From Arthrobacter sp. zg-Y820 (lineage in GTDB: Bacteria > Actinomycetota > Actinomycetes > Actinomycetales > Micrococcaceae), in contig NZ_CP126247.1 in the NCBI RefSeq assembly GCF_030142155.1, forward strand, positions 744,001-808,000: a stretch of DNA of 64,000 nucleotides, read 5' to 3'. Made by a program: the position numbers and the translations under genes. This document shows positions 1-8,811 of the stretch, in pieces; positions within the stretch are counted from its first letter, which is position 1, and the number at the start of each line of letters is the position of its first letter. The notes under the pieces are model-generated. The model did no database searches and was not told the DNA's origin. It saw nothing but the letters and a program-made list of their open reading frames with translations.

Positions 1-988
1 TGTTTCGCTCTCCACGATTTCGAAAGTTCTGAACGGCAGGAGCGACGTTTCCCGGGAAACCCGCACGAAAGTTGAGGGACTGCTGGATGAACACGGCTAT
101 CGTCGGCGCGGCTCCCGCACGCCGAAATCCCGCCTGTTGGAGCTGGTTTTTCACGAACTCGAGAGCGCTTGGGCGCTGGAGATCATCCGGGGCGTGGAAA
201 ACGTGGCCCGCGAAAACGGGCTCAGCGTGGTGCTGACGGAAAGCGGAACCCGGCATGCTCCCGGCCCCGAGTGGGTGGAGGGCGTCATTGCCCGCCAGCC
301 CGCCGGCGTCGTACTGGTGTTTGCTGACCTGGCCCAGGATTGCCGGCGGCGGCTGGAAGCGCGCTCGATTCCCTTCGCGATCATCGACCCGGCCGGGGAT
401 CCGGCGCCGGATGTGCCGTCGGTGGGATCCGCCAACTGGGCCGGCGGGATGATGGCGACCCGGCACCTGATCGACCTGGGGCACACGCGGATCGCGGCCA
501 TTACCGGGCCGGAGGACGTGATGTGTTCACTGGCCCGGATTGACGGTTACCGGACGGCGCTGAACGCGGCAGGGCTGCCCTTTGACCGGCAGCTGATCCG
601 CTACGGGAACTTCCATGTTGACGGCGGCCGCGGCCATGCGCTGGAACTGCTGCGCCGGCCCAACCGGCCCACGGCCATCTTCGCCGGCAGCGACATTCAG
701 GCGCTGGGCGTGCTGGATGCGGCCCGCCAGCTCGGCATCTCCGTGCCCGGCGAGCTCTCGATCGTGGGATACGACGATCTGCAGGTGGCCCGCTGGTCCA
801 GCCCGGCGCTGACCACGGTGCATCAGCCGCTGATCGAGATGGCCGAGGAAGCCGCGCGCATGGTGCTAATGCTCCGGGAGGGTGAGGTACCGAACAATCT
901 CCGCCTGGATCTGGCGACGAGCCTGGTGGTGCGGCAGAGCACGGGGCCAGCACCGGAAGCCGTGCGTCCACTGGCCGCGGCGGGATAG
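1..988 (+). CDS. LacI-family transcriptional regulator, 5'-truncated by window edge
   Basis: DNA-binding repressor of the LacI/GalR family, expected to control a sugar-utilisation gene set. The reading frame is open from base 2. The first visible codons read VSLSTISKVLNGRSDVS, the second half of a LacI helix-turn-helix with its hinge, so the gene starts a few codons before the window. A TTG at 137 is not a real start, because it would remove the DNA-binding domain. The rest is the periplasmic-binding-like effector domain (MMATRHLIDLGHTRIAAITGP near the middle, SIVGYDDLQVARWSSPALTTVHQP near the end). Its target lies outside the window or is unknown. A LacI-like operator occurs at 31695, but the 30 kb distance gives no reason to link the two. 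Confidence 0.9.
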   Translation, partial: VSLSTISKVLNGRSDVSRETRTKVEGLLDEHGYRRRGSRTPKSRLLELVFHELESAWALEIIRGVENVARENGLSVVLTESGTRHAPGPEWVEGVIARQPAGVVLVFADLAQDCRRRLEARSIPFAIIDPAGDPAPDVPSVGSANWAGGMMATRHLIDLGHTRIAAITGPEDVMCSLARIDGYRTALNAAGLPFDRQLIRYGNFHVDGGRGHALELLRRPNRPTAIFAGSDIQALGVLDAARQLGISVPGELSIVGYDDLQVARWSSPALTTVHQPLIEMAEEAARMVLMLREGEVPNNLRLDLATSLVVRQSTGPAPEAVRPLAAAG

Positions 989-1070
989 GCCGGCGCATCG
1001 ACACCGGGGCGCCGCGAAACGGCACGACGGCGACACCGGCCGCCATGGTTCAGCGGGCGGCCGCTTCCGC

Positions 1071-2351
1071 TCAGGCCGGCTTGGTGGCTTCCGCCTCGGC
1101 GGCCGCCCGGCCGCCCTCCAGTGCCGCCATGCCGCCGCGCCGGTAGGCGGGAGTCGCCGCGGCGAGGATCAGCGTCATCAGCGCGCAGCAGCCGATGATC
1201 ACTGCTGACATTGCCAGGGCCCGGCCGCCGAAGACACCCACCAGCGGGCTGACGACGCCGGCAACTCCCACCTGCAGCGCACCGATCAGGGCCGCGGCGG
1301 AACCGGCCATGTGCCCGTAGTTGCCCAGCGCCATGACCGTGGCGTTCGCCGCGATCAGTCCGTGCATGCCCAGTACCAGCCACAGGCCAGCGGCCAGGCC
1401 GAAGACCCCGCCGAACCCGGTGGTGATGATGACCGGCAGCAGCAGGGACAGCCCCAGCAGGATGGGCACGGCGATGCGCAGGATGCTCATCGGCGACGCG
1501 CGGTGGACCAGGGCGGCATTGGCCTGGGCGGAGATGACCATGCCGGCGCCGTTGATCGCAAAGACCAGCGCGTACTGCCCGGCGGTGAGGCCGTACTCGT
1601 CCTGGAACACGAACGGTGAACCCACCACATAGCTCATGATGACTGCCATCCCGAGGCCGGGAATGAAGGCCAGGGCTAGGAAATGCCGGTCCCGCAGCAG
1701 CACCCGGTAGCCGGTGAAGGCGCTGGGCCCGCCGCTGCGCCGGCGCCGTTCGGCCGGCAGCGTTTCGGGCATGAACCGCCAGACGATCAGCACCAGGATG
1801 AGCCCGATCAGGGCCAGCGCCACAAAGACCGCCCGCCACTGCCAAATGCCGGCCACGGCCTGCCCGAGGGTGGGAGCCAGCAGCGGTGCCAGTCCGATGA
1901 TCAGCATCAGCCGGGACAGCAGCCGCGCGGCGTCGGAGCCGACAAAGCGGTCCCGGATCACGGCAATTGCCACCACGCCGGCGGCGGCGTTGAAGAATCC
2001 CTGCAGGATCCGCAGCGCGATCAGCGAACCGATGCCGGGAGCGACGGCGCACAGCAGCGACACGATGACGTGCAGGCTGATGCCGATCAGCAGCGGCAGC
2101 CGCCGCCCAAACCGGTCCGAGAAGGGCCCGATGACCAGCTGCCCGACGGCGGCGCCGATCAGTGTGCCGGACATGGTGAACTGGGCCGCGGCCTGGCTGG
2201 TCTGCAGATCCGCCGCCACGGTGGGCAGCGACGGCAGGTACATGTCGGTGGTGACCGCAGGCAGCGCCGCCAGGGCACCGAGCATCAGGATGTACTTGAT
2301 CCCTGGACGGTAAGAGGGTCGGGTGCCCTGTGCCCTGGCGGGGTTGCTCAA
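1071..2351 (-). CDS. Bcr/CflA-type multidrug efflux MFS transporter
   Basis: Inner-membrane proton antiporter of the drug-resistance (DHA1, Bcr/CflA) branch of the major facilitator superfamily. It has 426 aa with about 12 hydrophobic segments. Family signatures are DMYLPSLP in helix 1 (residues 36-43, with the conserved acidic D36) and motif A GPFSDRFGRR at 75-84. The start is TTG at 2351, chosen because AAGGAG lies six bases upstream on the minus strand and the protein then begins just before helix 1. It stands alone, divergent from the DUF5996 gene and convergent with the LacI gene. Substrates of this family (bicyclomycin, chloramphenicol, sulfonamides) cannot be told apart from sequence. 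Confidence 0.88.
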   Translation of the reverse strand: MSNPARAQGTRPSYRPGIKYILMLGALAALPAVTTDMYLPSLPTVAADLQTSQAAAQFTMSGTLIGAAVGQLVIGPFSDRFGRRLPLLIGISLHVIVSLLCAVAPGIGSLIALRILQGFFNAAAGVVAIAVIRDRFVGSDAARLLSRLMLIIGLAPLLAPTLGQAVAGIWQWRAVFVALALIGLILVLIVWRFMPETLPAERRRRSGGPSAFTGYRVLLRDRHFLALAFIPGLGMAVIMSYVVGSPFVFQDEYGLTAGQYALVFAINGAGMVISAQANAALVHRASPMSILRIAVPILLGLSLLLPVIITTGFGGVFGLAAGLWLVLGMHGLIAANATVMALGNYGHMAGSAAALIGALQVGVAGVVSPLVGVFGGRALAMSAVIIGCCALMTLILAAATPAYRRGGMAALEGGRAAAEAEATKPA

Positions 2352-2641
2352 GCGGCGCTCCTTGCGGTGGTGAAAAGGAAAGAAAAGGGGGAGGGAGGCC
2401 CAAACGGGCCCTGTTCAGCCTAGGGCCGGACCGCAGGCGGGAACAAGGGCGCAGGGCAGTGGCGTGTGCCACTCCGCTCCGGGGCGGGGACGGCCTGCGG
2501 CGGTCCCCGTGACGCGTTTCTGCTGCGGATCCGGAGGTTGGAAGTTCGGTGCAGCCGGACCCGCCGACATCGTTGACCGGGCCCGAAGCACGCCACACAC
2601 TGGAATTATCCTGCCGCGCCGCCTTTCGAGAGGTGAACTCC
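2352..2641. other. Divergent intergenic region, 290 bases
   Basis: Lies between the start of the Bcr/CflA exporter and the start of the DUF5996 gene, so it must hold both promoters. A small GC hairpin (GGCCC-aaac-GGGCC, 2397-2410) sits in it. I see no convincing -10/-35 pair, no repeated operator and no small gene. Confidence 0.5.
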
Positions 2642-3550
2642 ATGGACAAGAGATTCCTGAACTATCCGGAATGGCAGGACACGGCCGACACCCTGCACAT
2701 GTTCCTGCAGATGGCCGGCAAGGTGAAGCTGGAGCGCAGCTACAAGCGGCCCGGATGGTCGCATGTGCGGTTGGACCTGACGATTCAGGGCATCGGCACC
2801 GGCATCATCCCGGTCGAGGACCGGAATTTCGAAATCTTCTTCAATCTCGCCCAGCATCATGTGAACGTGCAAAACAGCTTGGGGACGCGGGCCCGGATTC
2901 CTTTGGGTGACGGGCTGAGCGTTGCGGCGTTCCATCAGCAATTAATGGGAGCGCTGGACGACATCGGCACGCCGACGCCGATCAACACGACGCCGCAGGA
3001 GTTCTACGATCCCATCCCCTTCGACGAGGACTACCAGCACCACGCCTACGATCAGGAGGCGGTGGAACTCTTCCTCGCGAACCTGCACTTTGCCCACCGT
3101 TCCCTGGCCGGGTTCCTTTCCCCGATGCGCGGGAAAATCGACATGCCGGCGTTCTGGTTCGGCACCATGGACCTGGCCGGCAATGTGTTCAGCGGCCAGC
3201 CGGCGCCGTATTCGGGTTCGGACACGATCGGCAGGAACTGCTACGACGAGCGGTTCTGCGAGGTCGGATTCTGGCCCGGCGACACCAAAACCCCGGAACC
3301 GTCGTTTTATGTTCTGCCGTATCCGTTCCTGGCGAGCATCGGCAGCTACGGGACGCTGCTGATGCCGGAGCGGGCACAGTTCCTGGCCTCCGAGAACGAG
3401 TTCCTTTTCAGCTTGGAGGATGCCTTCGCGGCGCCGGATCCGCAGCAGGCGGTGCTCGACTTCTGCCGGTCCAGCTTTGGCATCCAGCAGCGGCTGGACC
3501 GGTGGAAGGACCTGGACTGGATCACCGAGCCGCTGACCTACCCCAAGTAA
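2642..3550 (+). CDS. DUF5996 family protein
   Basis: Uncharacterised protein of 302 aa matching the DUF5996 family from memory of its landmarks: WQDTADTLHMFLQMAGKVKL near the N-terminus, DPIPFDEDYQHHAYD in the middle, FWFGTMDLAGNVFSG and the late GFWPGDTKTPEPSFY segment. It is soluble, with no signal peptide. The ATG at 2642 is preferred because GAGAGGTGA precedes it. The longer frame from 2549 adds 31 low-quality residues ahead of that ribosome site. The function of the family is unknown to me, and the isolated position gives no hint. Confidence 0.85.
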   Translation: MDKRFLNYPEWQDTADTLHMFLQMAGKVKLERSYKRPGWSHVRLDLTIQGIGTGIIPVEDRNFEIFFNLAQHHVNVQNSLGTRARIPLGDGLSVAAFHQQLMGALDDIGTPTPINTTPQEFYDPIPFDEDYQHHAYDQEAVELFLANLHFAHRSLAGFLSPMRGKIDMPAFWFGTMDLAGNVFSGQPAPYSGSDTIGRNCYDERFCEVGFWPGDTKTPEPSFYVLPYPFLASIGSYGTLLMPERAQFLASENEFLFSLEDAFAAPDPQQAVLDFCRSSFGIQQRLDRWKDLDWITEPLTYPK

Positions 3551-3574
3551 CGGGCCGACTCGAGGCAGTCCGCC

Positions 3575-3940
3575 TCATTGGAATTCGGTGAAGGCAACAA
3601 GGATGAAGACGGATCCGCCCACCACGAAGGCCGCGCCGATCAAACGTACGAACCCCGGCGAGGGCGCGAAGGGACGGGAGGCGCCCGTGCCCATCGGCCG
3701 GTAGCCGCCTGCGGCCTCGGCGGTGGCCCGGGCTGAGGAATTGAGATCGACGGCAAGGCAGATGCCGACCAGCACAACGACGGCGCCCATGGCGGCAAAC
3801 CATAGGGGAAAGACGCCGCCGGAGCCATCGGTCGTGACCATCTGCACGATGGATGCCGCGAACCCCACCCCGAAGACGGCAAAGGCCAGAACGTACAGCG
3901 CCTTGAGCGGCTGAGGCAGGGACTTGATGAACTTGACCAC
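3575..3940 (-). CDS. Small membrane protein, hypothetical
   Basis: A 121-aa protein with three clear hydrophobic segments: ALYVLAFAVFGVGFAASIV near 14-32, PLWFAAMGAVVVLVGICLAV near 45-64, and a last one at the C-terminus. The first segments are separated by a short polar loop. There is no enzyme motif and no lipobox. It converges on the DUF5996 gene with a gap of 24 bases and has its own promoter region at 3941-4120, in which I see nothing recognisable. No family name can be given. Confidence 0.7.
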   Translation of the reverse strand: MVKFIKSLPQPLKALYVLAFAVFGVGFAASIVQMVTTDGSGGVFPLWFAAMGAVVVLVGICLAVDLNSSARATAEAAGGYRPMGTGASRPFAPSPGFVRLIGAAFVVGGSVFILVAFTEFQ

Positions 3941-4120
3941 GGCTGTCCCCCAAGACTGTATGAGTGTCGGCTGCTCGCACAGCGTCCGGTATGGCCGTCA
4001 CCCGCTTTTGAATGAGTGTAACCCCGAGTATCCGTCCGATGAGGAAGGTTCTCCGGACATGCGCTACCTGTTCTCCTCAGGAAAGGCTGACCGTCCGAGG
4101 CTGTCGGTGACTTCCAGGAG

Positions 4121-5023
4121 CTATATTTCTGTCGATTCAAGGGCGAGAACAAGAAAATCTACAAAACTTGCCAGTGCTATAGGTAGGTCTCGTCCCGCTT
4201 TCGTCTGAACCTGCAGGTTTCGTTGACCGAGTTCCTGCTCCTTGAGCGGGATGGAGATCATATCGCCATCCGCAATATTGCGCGCGACCGTGATACGTCC
4301 CAACAAGGTCACTGCATCACTTCCCCTGAGGAAACTCAGTAGGGCGTCAGGATTGTCACAAACGAAGACAGGCTCAAGGGTGTCGCTTCCGGACTCACGG
4401 ACAAGATCGAATAGGCGGCGGTTCGTCGTGTTGGGCGTCAGGAGTGCAAGGGGATAGGGAACCAAATCCTGCAGAGCTACCACCGACTCGGACATCAACG
4501 GATGTCCCTGCCTGACAACAGCAACCAGTGGTGCTCGGCGCGAATACATAATGGTGACGCCGGGATCGATCGTGAGATTGAACGTAATGCCCACATCGAC
4601 TGTTCCCTCGCGGACGAACCGTGTTACCAGTGCTGGCTCTGTTACGTGGAGGTTGAACCGCACCGTGGGATGGAGTTCACGGTACTGCGCAGCAACTCGA
4701 GGCAGAAAGTCGTGACCTGTCCCGTTGGATGCCGCAAGCGTTATTGTGGCTTCCGCTGTCTGCTGCTCAAAAATTTCGTCTTTCAAGTGGCTTGCCTCAC
4801 GTATTACCTGTCGGGCAAATACGGAAAACAGCCTGGCCGCATCGGTTGGAGCTACTCCTGAGGGAAAACGCTCGAAAAGAGGAGATCCAATCTCTTTTTC
4901 CAATCTCCCCACTTGACGGCTAACGGCCGAGGCAGAGACGTATAACTGCCTGGCGGCCGCGTTTATGGACCTGGTTTCGTACACAGCCAGGAAGTAGCGG
5001 AGTGCAGGATCATAGAGCGCCAT
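4121..5023 (-). CDS. LysR-type regulator of the adjacent peptidase/transporter pair
   Basis: A 300-aa LysR transcription factor. The winged HTH at the N-terminus reads ALRYFLAVYETRSINAAARQ then SASAVSRQVGRLEKEIGSPLF, followed by the usual co-inducer domain (FLPRVAAQYRELHPTVRFNLHV onward). It is divergent from the M20 peptidase gene, the standard LysR layout, so it most likely controls the 5219-7953 pair and itself. A perfect 21-bp palindrome at 5041-5061, just ahead of its own start, is the best operator candidate. Base composition is more AT-rich than the surrounding genome, as in the two genes it faces, which suggests that the three moved together. Confidence 0.9.
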   Translation of the reverse strand: MALYDPALRYFLAVYETRSINAAARQLYVSASAVSRQVGRLEKEIGSPLFERFPSGVAPTDAARLFSVFARQVIREASHLKDEIFEQQTAEATITLAASNGTGHDFLPRVAAQYRELHPTVRFNLHVTEPALVTRFVREGTVDVGITFNLTIDPGVTIMYSRRAPLVAVVRQGHPLMSESVVALQDLVPYPLALLTPNTTNRRLFDLVRESGSDTLEPVFVCDNPDALLSFLRGSDAVTLLGRITVARNIADGDMISIPLKEQELGQRNLQVQTKAGRDLPIALASFVDFLVLALESTEI

Positions 5024-5040
5024 GGAGACACGGTATCCGT

Positions 5041-5061
5041 GCGTTGCCGGTCCGGCAACGC
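5041..5061. promoter_or_regulatory. Perfect 21-bp palindrome, candidate LysR operator
   Basis: Ten-base arms GCGTTGCCGG and CCGGCAACGC surround a single T. It lies 18 bases upstream of the LysR start, in the 195-base divergent region shared with the M20 peptidase. No T-run follows on either strand, so it is not a usual terminator. LysR proteins bind dyads of the form T-N11-A, and this dyad contains nested versions of that form. Confidence 0.6.
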
Positions 5062-5218
5062 GTGTGTGTCCTAAATTCTACTGGTCCCGGACTCGTTTCC
5101 TCTTGTCTGGACCCTACTTGAGTGTCAATGTGTGGGCACAAATGGCGCAGTTATGTCCGGCAATTCTGAATCGGACTGCCTCATACAAATATCCCTTTTG
5201 TGATCCATAGGAGGAAGA

Positions 5219-6658
5219 ATGAATCGCATAACTGCGATCGAATCTGCAACTGAATACTTCGATTCAGGGCAATTCGAGGCAGACCTGAGTCGAAAAATCG
5301 CCTACCGAACCGAAAGCCAGGACCCCACTAGTGGGCCGACAATGCATGCCTACCTTGCGGAAGAAGTAGGACCTCAGCTTGAACGAATGGGGTTCACGTC
5401 CAAAGTGATCGATAACCCGTTGTCTGAGCGTCATCCCTTCCTCTTTGCGAAGCGTCAAGAGGACGCAGCTGCACATACGGTACTCACCTACGGGCATGGC
5501 GATGTGCAGTTAGCGCATGCCGGGGACTGGGACGCGGCAAACAATCCATGGCGTATCAACGTAGACGGCGACCGCTGGTACGGGCGCGGGACAGCAGATA
5601 ATAAGGGGCAGCACACTATCAACTTGGCGGCCCTCGAGCATGTGATAGAGGCGCGTGGCGGAACTTTGGGATACAACATTGCGCTACTGATGGACATGGG
5701 GGAAGAATTTGGTTCCCCGGGGCTCAATGAGGTCTGTGAACAGCTAAAAGATGACCTCTCCGCGGACGTCCTCATCGCTTCGGACGGTCCGCGCATATCG
5801 GCCGAGCAACCAACCATCTTTCTGGGTGCACGAGGAGCAGTGAACTTCACGCTCACAGTCAACCCGCGGAATGAGAGCCATCACTCCGGCAATTGGGGGG
5901 GAGTGCTGAGCAACCCGGCAACTGTGCTGTCCAATGCGCTGGCGACCCTCGTTGATAAACAGGGGCGCATTAGAGTGGAGGGCCTGATCCCGCCACCTAT
6001 TCCGGATGCTGTGCGGTCAGCGCTGGCGGAGATAACCGTCGACAGTTCACCCGAGAGTCCGTCAATCGATAAGAATTGGGGCGAGCCGGGCCTGAGTCCG
6101 AGCGAGCGTCTTTTTGGATGGAATGCATTAGAGATACTGGCAATGACTTCAGGTAACCCTGAAGGCCCGGTGAACGCCATCCCGGCATCCGCACGTGCTC
6201 ATTGCCAGTTACGCTTCGTCGTTGGCACCGACTGGGAGTCGACGGGTGAAATTCTGAGGAGGCACTTTGAGACTCAGGGGCTCCCAATGGTTGAGGTGCA
6301 GGTCGAGTTTGCTATGGCTGCAACCAGGCTCGATCCCGAGAACAAATGGGTCTATTGGTCATTGGCTTCGTTGGAGGAAACAACTGGAAAAACCCCAGTT
6401 CTGTTGCCGAATCTGGCCGGGTCACTACCGAATGAAGCGTTTAGTGATGTACTCCGGCTGCCCACAATTTGGATTCCACATTCTTATCCCGGTTGCCTGC
6501 AGCACGCTCCAAATGAGCACAATCTCGGGCCTCTAATGCGTGAAGCGATACAGATAATGGCAGGAATATTTTGGGACCTGGGTGAGCTGGGCCCGGACTT
6601 CATCTCGGAGGGTGAACTCAGCGTTGTCCAAACAGCACATGCCGAAGAAGGAGAATAG
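5219..6658 (+). CDS. M20-family metallopeptidase (dipeptidase/deacylase)
   Basis: Zinc-dependent exopeptidase or amidohydrolase of the M20 family, 479 aa, cytoplasmic. Metal and catalytic residues are in their usual order: YGHGDVQ (H93, D95), GRGTADNKGQ (D127), GEEFGS (E162, E163), SDGPR, and a late H in APNEHN. The inserted dimerisation domain lies between. It probably cleaves a dipeptide or N-acyl amino acid that the next gene imports. The start is firm because TAGGAGGAAG sits just upstream. The stop is two bases from the transporter start, so the two form an operon. The coding sequence uses codons rare in this genome, such as TTA (6128-6130) and ATA (6134-6136), a sign of transfer. Confidence 0.88.
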   Translation: MNRITAIESATEYFDSGQFEADLSRKIAYRTESQDPTSGPTMHAYLAEEVGPQLERMGFTSKVIDNPLSERHPFLFAKRQEDAAAHTVLTYGHGDVQLAHAGDWDAANNPWRINVDGDRWYGRGTADNKGQHTINLAALEHVIEARGGTLGYNIALLMDMGEEFGSPGLNEVCEQLKDDLSADVLIASDGPRISAEQPTIFLGARGAVNFTLTVNPRNESHHSGNWGGVLSNPATVLSNALATLVDKQGRIRVEGLIPPPIPDAVRSALAEITVDSSPESPSIDKNWGEPGLSPSERLFGWNALEILAMTSGNPEGPVNAIPASARAHCQLRFVVGTDWESTGEILRRHFETQGLPMVEVQVEFAMAATRLDPENKWVYWSLASLEETTGKTPVLLPNLAGSLPNEAFSDVLRLPTIWIPHSYPGCLQHAPNEHNLGPLMREAIQIMAGIFWDLGELGPDFISEGELSVVQTAHAEEGE

Positions 6659-6660
6659 TT

Positions 6661-7953
6661 ATGGTGAGTAGGACAGAAGGCAGCCCATCTGCGGCAGCTA
6701 AACCAATCAGCACCTTTCGAATTATTGGCGCCGCATGTGTCGGGAACGCGTTGGAATGGTATGACATTGCTATTTATAGTTTTTTTGCCGTATACATTTC
6801 TCGGGTGTTTTTTCCATCAGAGGACCCGGCATTTTCGCTTGTCCTCGCCTTAGGGACGTTCGCAGTTTCTTTCCTCATCCGGCCGGTGGGAGCCCTTGTC
6901 CTGGGCTCGTACGCCGATCGGGTTGGGCGCAAGCCCGCGCTAACGCTGTCCCTTGGTCTGATGGTGGTGGGTACACTGCTCATCTGCGTTATGCCGTCCT
7001 ACGCATCCATCGGTGTGCTGGCTCCGATCGGCATCCTTGTCGCACGGCTCATCCAAGGATTCGCGGCAGGGGGCGAGTTTGGCAGTGCCACTGCGATGAT
7101 GGTTGAGCACCTACCGGGACGCCGTGGATTCGCGGCAAGTTGGCAGTTTACGAGCCAGGCCATGGCGTCGCTGATGGCAGCAAGTATCGGGACCATCTTG
7201 ACTATTTCATTGAGTGCGGAACAAATCGAATCATGGGGTTTTCGCATACCATTTTTATTTGGACTGCTTGTCGGGCCGGCGGGTCTTTATATTCGACGAC
7301 ACGTGCCAGAAACGCCAGAGGCGATTATTCGCTTGGAAAATGATGTTCCTAACAAGCCGATCCGAACAATACTTCGTGAGCAGAAGTTGATTGTTCTGCT
7401 CACTATTGGAGTGCTTGCGGTCACTACGTGCCTGAACTACATGATTACGTACATTCCTACATATGCCATCGCAACACTGAAACTGCCGGATTCCAGCGGA
7501 TTTGTTGCAACGTTAGTGGGTGGTTGCGTTCTGCTCTTGGTCACACCATTCTCGGGTCACTTCTCCGATAAGGTGGGCCAGCTGAGGATAATGATACCGG
7601 CGGCCGGGGCTGTATTGATTCTCATTTACCCAATGTTTGCTTTCATGGTTGCCGTTCCTGCACTAAGTGTGCTTCTTATCGTGGTTTTCCTTATGGCTCT
7701 ATTGAAGGCTTGTTATTTTGGGCCGATGGGTGCTGTCATGGCATCCCTATTTCCGGCGGAGACCCGAGCTACCGGAATGGCAGTTGGCTACAATATTGGG
7801 GTTACCATATTCGGCGGCTTTACCCCCTTGATTGCTACGCTGCTAATCGATAGGACAGGAAACGATATGGCGCCGAGTTTTTGGGTTATCTTCGCTGCGA
7901 TTGTCAGTCTGGTGTCCATGCTCACCATCTGGAAAAAGCTGGGCCTGCGTTAG
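6661..7953 (+). CDS. MHS-family MFS transporter (metabolite:H+ symporter)
   Basis: A 430-aa proton symporter of the metabolite:H+ symporter family (KgtP, ProP, ShiA relatives). Helix 1 carries the family signature GNALEWYDIAIYSFFAVY (29-46), and motif A is GSYADRVGRK (82-91). About 12 membrane segments are visible. It is translationally close to the M20 peptidase (two-base gap), so the substrate is likely a peptide or acylated compound that the peptidase splits. The sequence is AT-rich for this window: bases 6781-6840 contain 26 G/C of 60, and a TTA leucine codon is at 6850-6852. This supports recent acquisition. Confidence 0.88.
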   Translation: MVSRTEGSPSAAAKPISTFRIIGAACVGNALEWYDIAIYSFFAVYISRVFFPSEDPAFSLVLALGTFAVSFLIRPVGALVLGSYADRVGRKPALTLSLGLMVVGTLLICVMPSYASIGVLAPIGILVARLIQGFAAGGEFGSATAMMVEHLPGRRGFAASWQFTSQAMASLMAASIGTILTISLSAEQIESWGFRIPFLFGLLVGPAGLYIRRHVPETPEAIIRLENDVPNKPIRTILREQKLIVLLTIGVLAVTTCLNYMITYIPTYAIATLKLPDSSGFVATLVGGCVLLLVTPFSGHFSDKVGQLRIMIPAAGAVLILIYPMFAFMVAVPALSVLLIVVFLMALLKACYFGPMGAVMASLFPAETRATGMAVGYNIGVTIFGGFTPLIATLLIDRTGNDMAPSFWVIFAAIVSLVSMLTIWKKLGLR

Positions 7954-8003
7954 GAACCGCCGCTCACCCGCGTGTTAGCGCTTCTGGCAGGAAGTATGAG
8001 CAC

Positions 8004-8034
8004 CGGTGCCGCCGGGAAAGCTCCGGCGGCATCG
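8004..8034. terminator. GC-rich hairpin downstream of the MHS transporter
   Basis: Arms GCCGCCGG (8008-8015) and CCGGCGGC (8023-8030) with a seven-base loop, extended outward by a few further pairs. There is no T-tract, which is common for actinobacterial terminators. It marks the 3' end of the peptidase-transporter operon. The remaining bases up to 8176 contain no gene or operator that I recognise. Confidence 0.5.
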
Positions 8035-8176
8035 GGCGAACCAACTACGACTTGATCTTGCTCGCACAGGCAGGTTGGCGTGGGGGCCGGCGGCGCCCGC
8101 CGCGATACGATACTGACAACCCGTTGGTATCAACTCCGGCGGTATGGCAGCAGCACCTCCCAACCGAGAGAGCCCG

Positions 8177-8632
8177 ATGACCCCCCGCACTTTGTTCCGC
8201 ACCCTGGCCTTCGCCGAGGCCGTCACCTGGACCCTGCTCCTGGCCGGCATGTTCGCCAAGTACGTCCTGGGCAACGAGGCCTTCACCCCGATTGCCGGCG
8301 GCCTTCACGGCTTCGTGTTCCTGTCCTACGCCGCGAGCACCGTCTTCGTGGGCATCAACCAGAAGTGGTCGCTGGGCACCATCGGCCTGGGCCTGGCCAC
8401 TGCTGTCATCCCGTATACGACCATTCCCTTCGAACGGACCATGGACCGCCGGGGACGGCTGGCCGGCGGGTGGCGGCTGGCCCCCGGCGGCGAAACCCCG
8501 GTGAGCTTCCCCGAGAAGGTCCAGGCCGTGGTGCTCCGCCGTCCGGCCGCCTCGGCGGTCGTGGTGCTGGCCGGCATCGCCGTCGTCTTCGGCGTGCTGC
8601 TCCGCCTGGGCCCGCCCGTTTCGCTGAGCTGA
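8177..8632 (+). CDS. DUF3817 family integral membrane protein
   Basis: A membrane protein of about 151 aa matching the DUF3817 family. It has an N-terminal helix with FRTLAFAEAVTWTLLL, a second pair of helices around GGLHGFVFLSYAAST and SLGTIGLGLATAVIPYTTIPFE, and a last helix near the C-terminus. Polar RRGRL and related stretches follow the third helix. An in-frame ATG at 8144 would add eleven residues (AAAPPNRESP). The ATG at 8177 is preferred because the protein then opens directly on the conserved helix, but the ribosome site is weak for both. The function is unknown. Confidence 0.8.
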   Translation: MTPRTLFRTLAFAEAVTWTLLLAGMFAKYVLGNEAFTPIAGGLHGFVFLSYAASTVFVGINQKWSLGTIGLGLATAVIPYTTIPFERTMDRRGRLAGGWRLAPGGETPVSFPEKVQAVVLRRPAASAVVVLAGIAVVFGVLLRLGPPVSLS

Positions 8633-8640
8633 TCCGTCCG

Positions 8641-8696
8641 CGAAATGGCAGAAGGTGCGCGTCCCAGCGCTGGGAAGTGCACCTTCTGCCATTTCG
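8641..8696. repeat. Long intergenic hairpin with a nested palindrome
   Basis: Perfect 18-bp arms at 8641-8658 and 8679-8696 (right arm GCACCTTCTGCCATTTCG) enclose a 20-base loop, which itself holds the 14-bp palindrome TCCCAGCGCTGGGA (8661-8674). It follows the DUF3817 stop by eight bases and has G-rich rather than T-rich flanks. It may end transcription. It also resembles the word-repeating elements at 25503 and 53311. Confidence 0.65.
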
Positions 8697-8811
8697 GGGG
8701 AGTTTGGGGGTCCCGGGGTGTTCCGCCGAGCCCGTCCCGGAGCGTCTGGGGGCCTGCCCAACTACAGTGGAACGAGGATTATTCGCAGTGGCACCGTTGG
8801 AGGGTTAGGGC

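Noticed and set aside
823..2649. Long minus-strand frame of 608 codons over the Bcr/CflA gene
   Set aside because: Its product is Arg/Gly/Pro-rich without any family pattern. It is the shifted frame of the real exporter gene, as expected in high-GC DNA.
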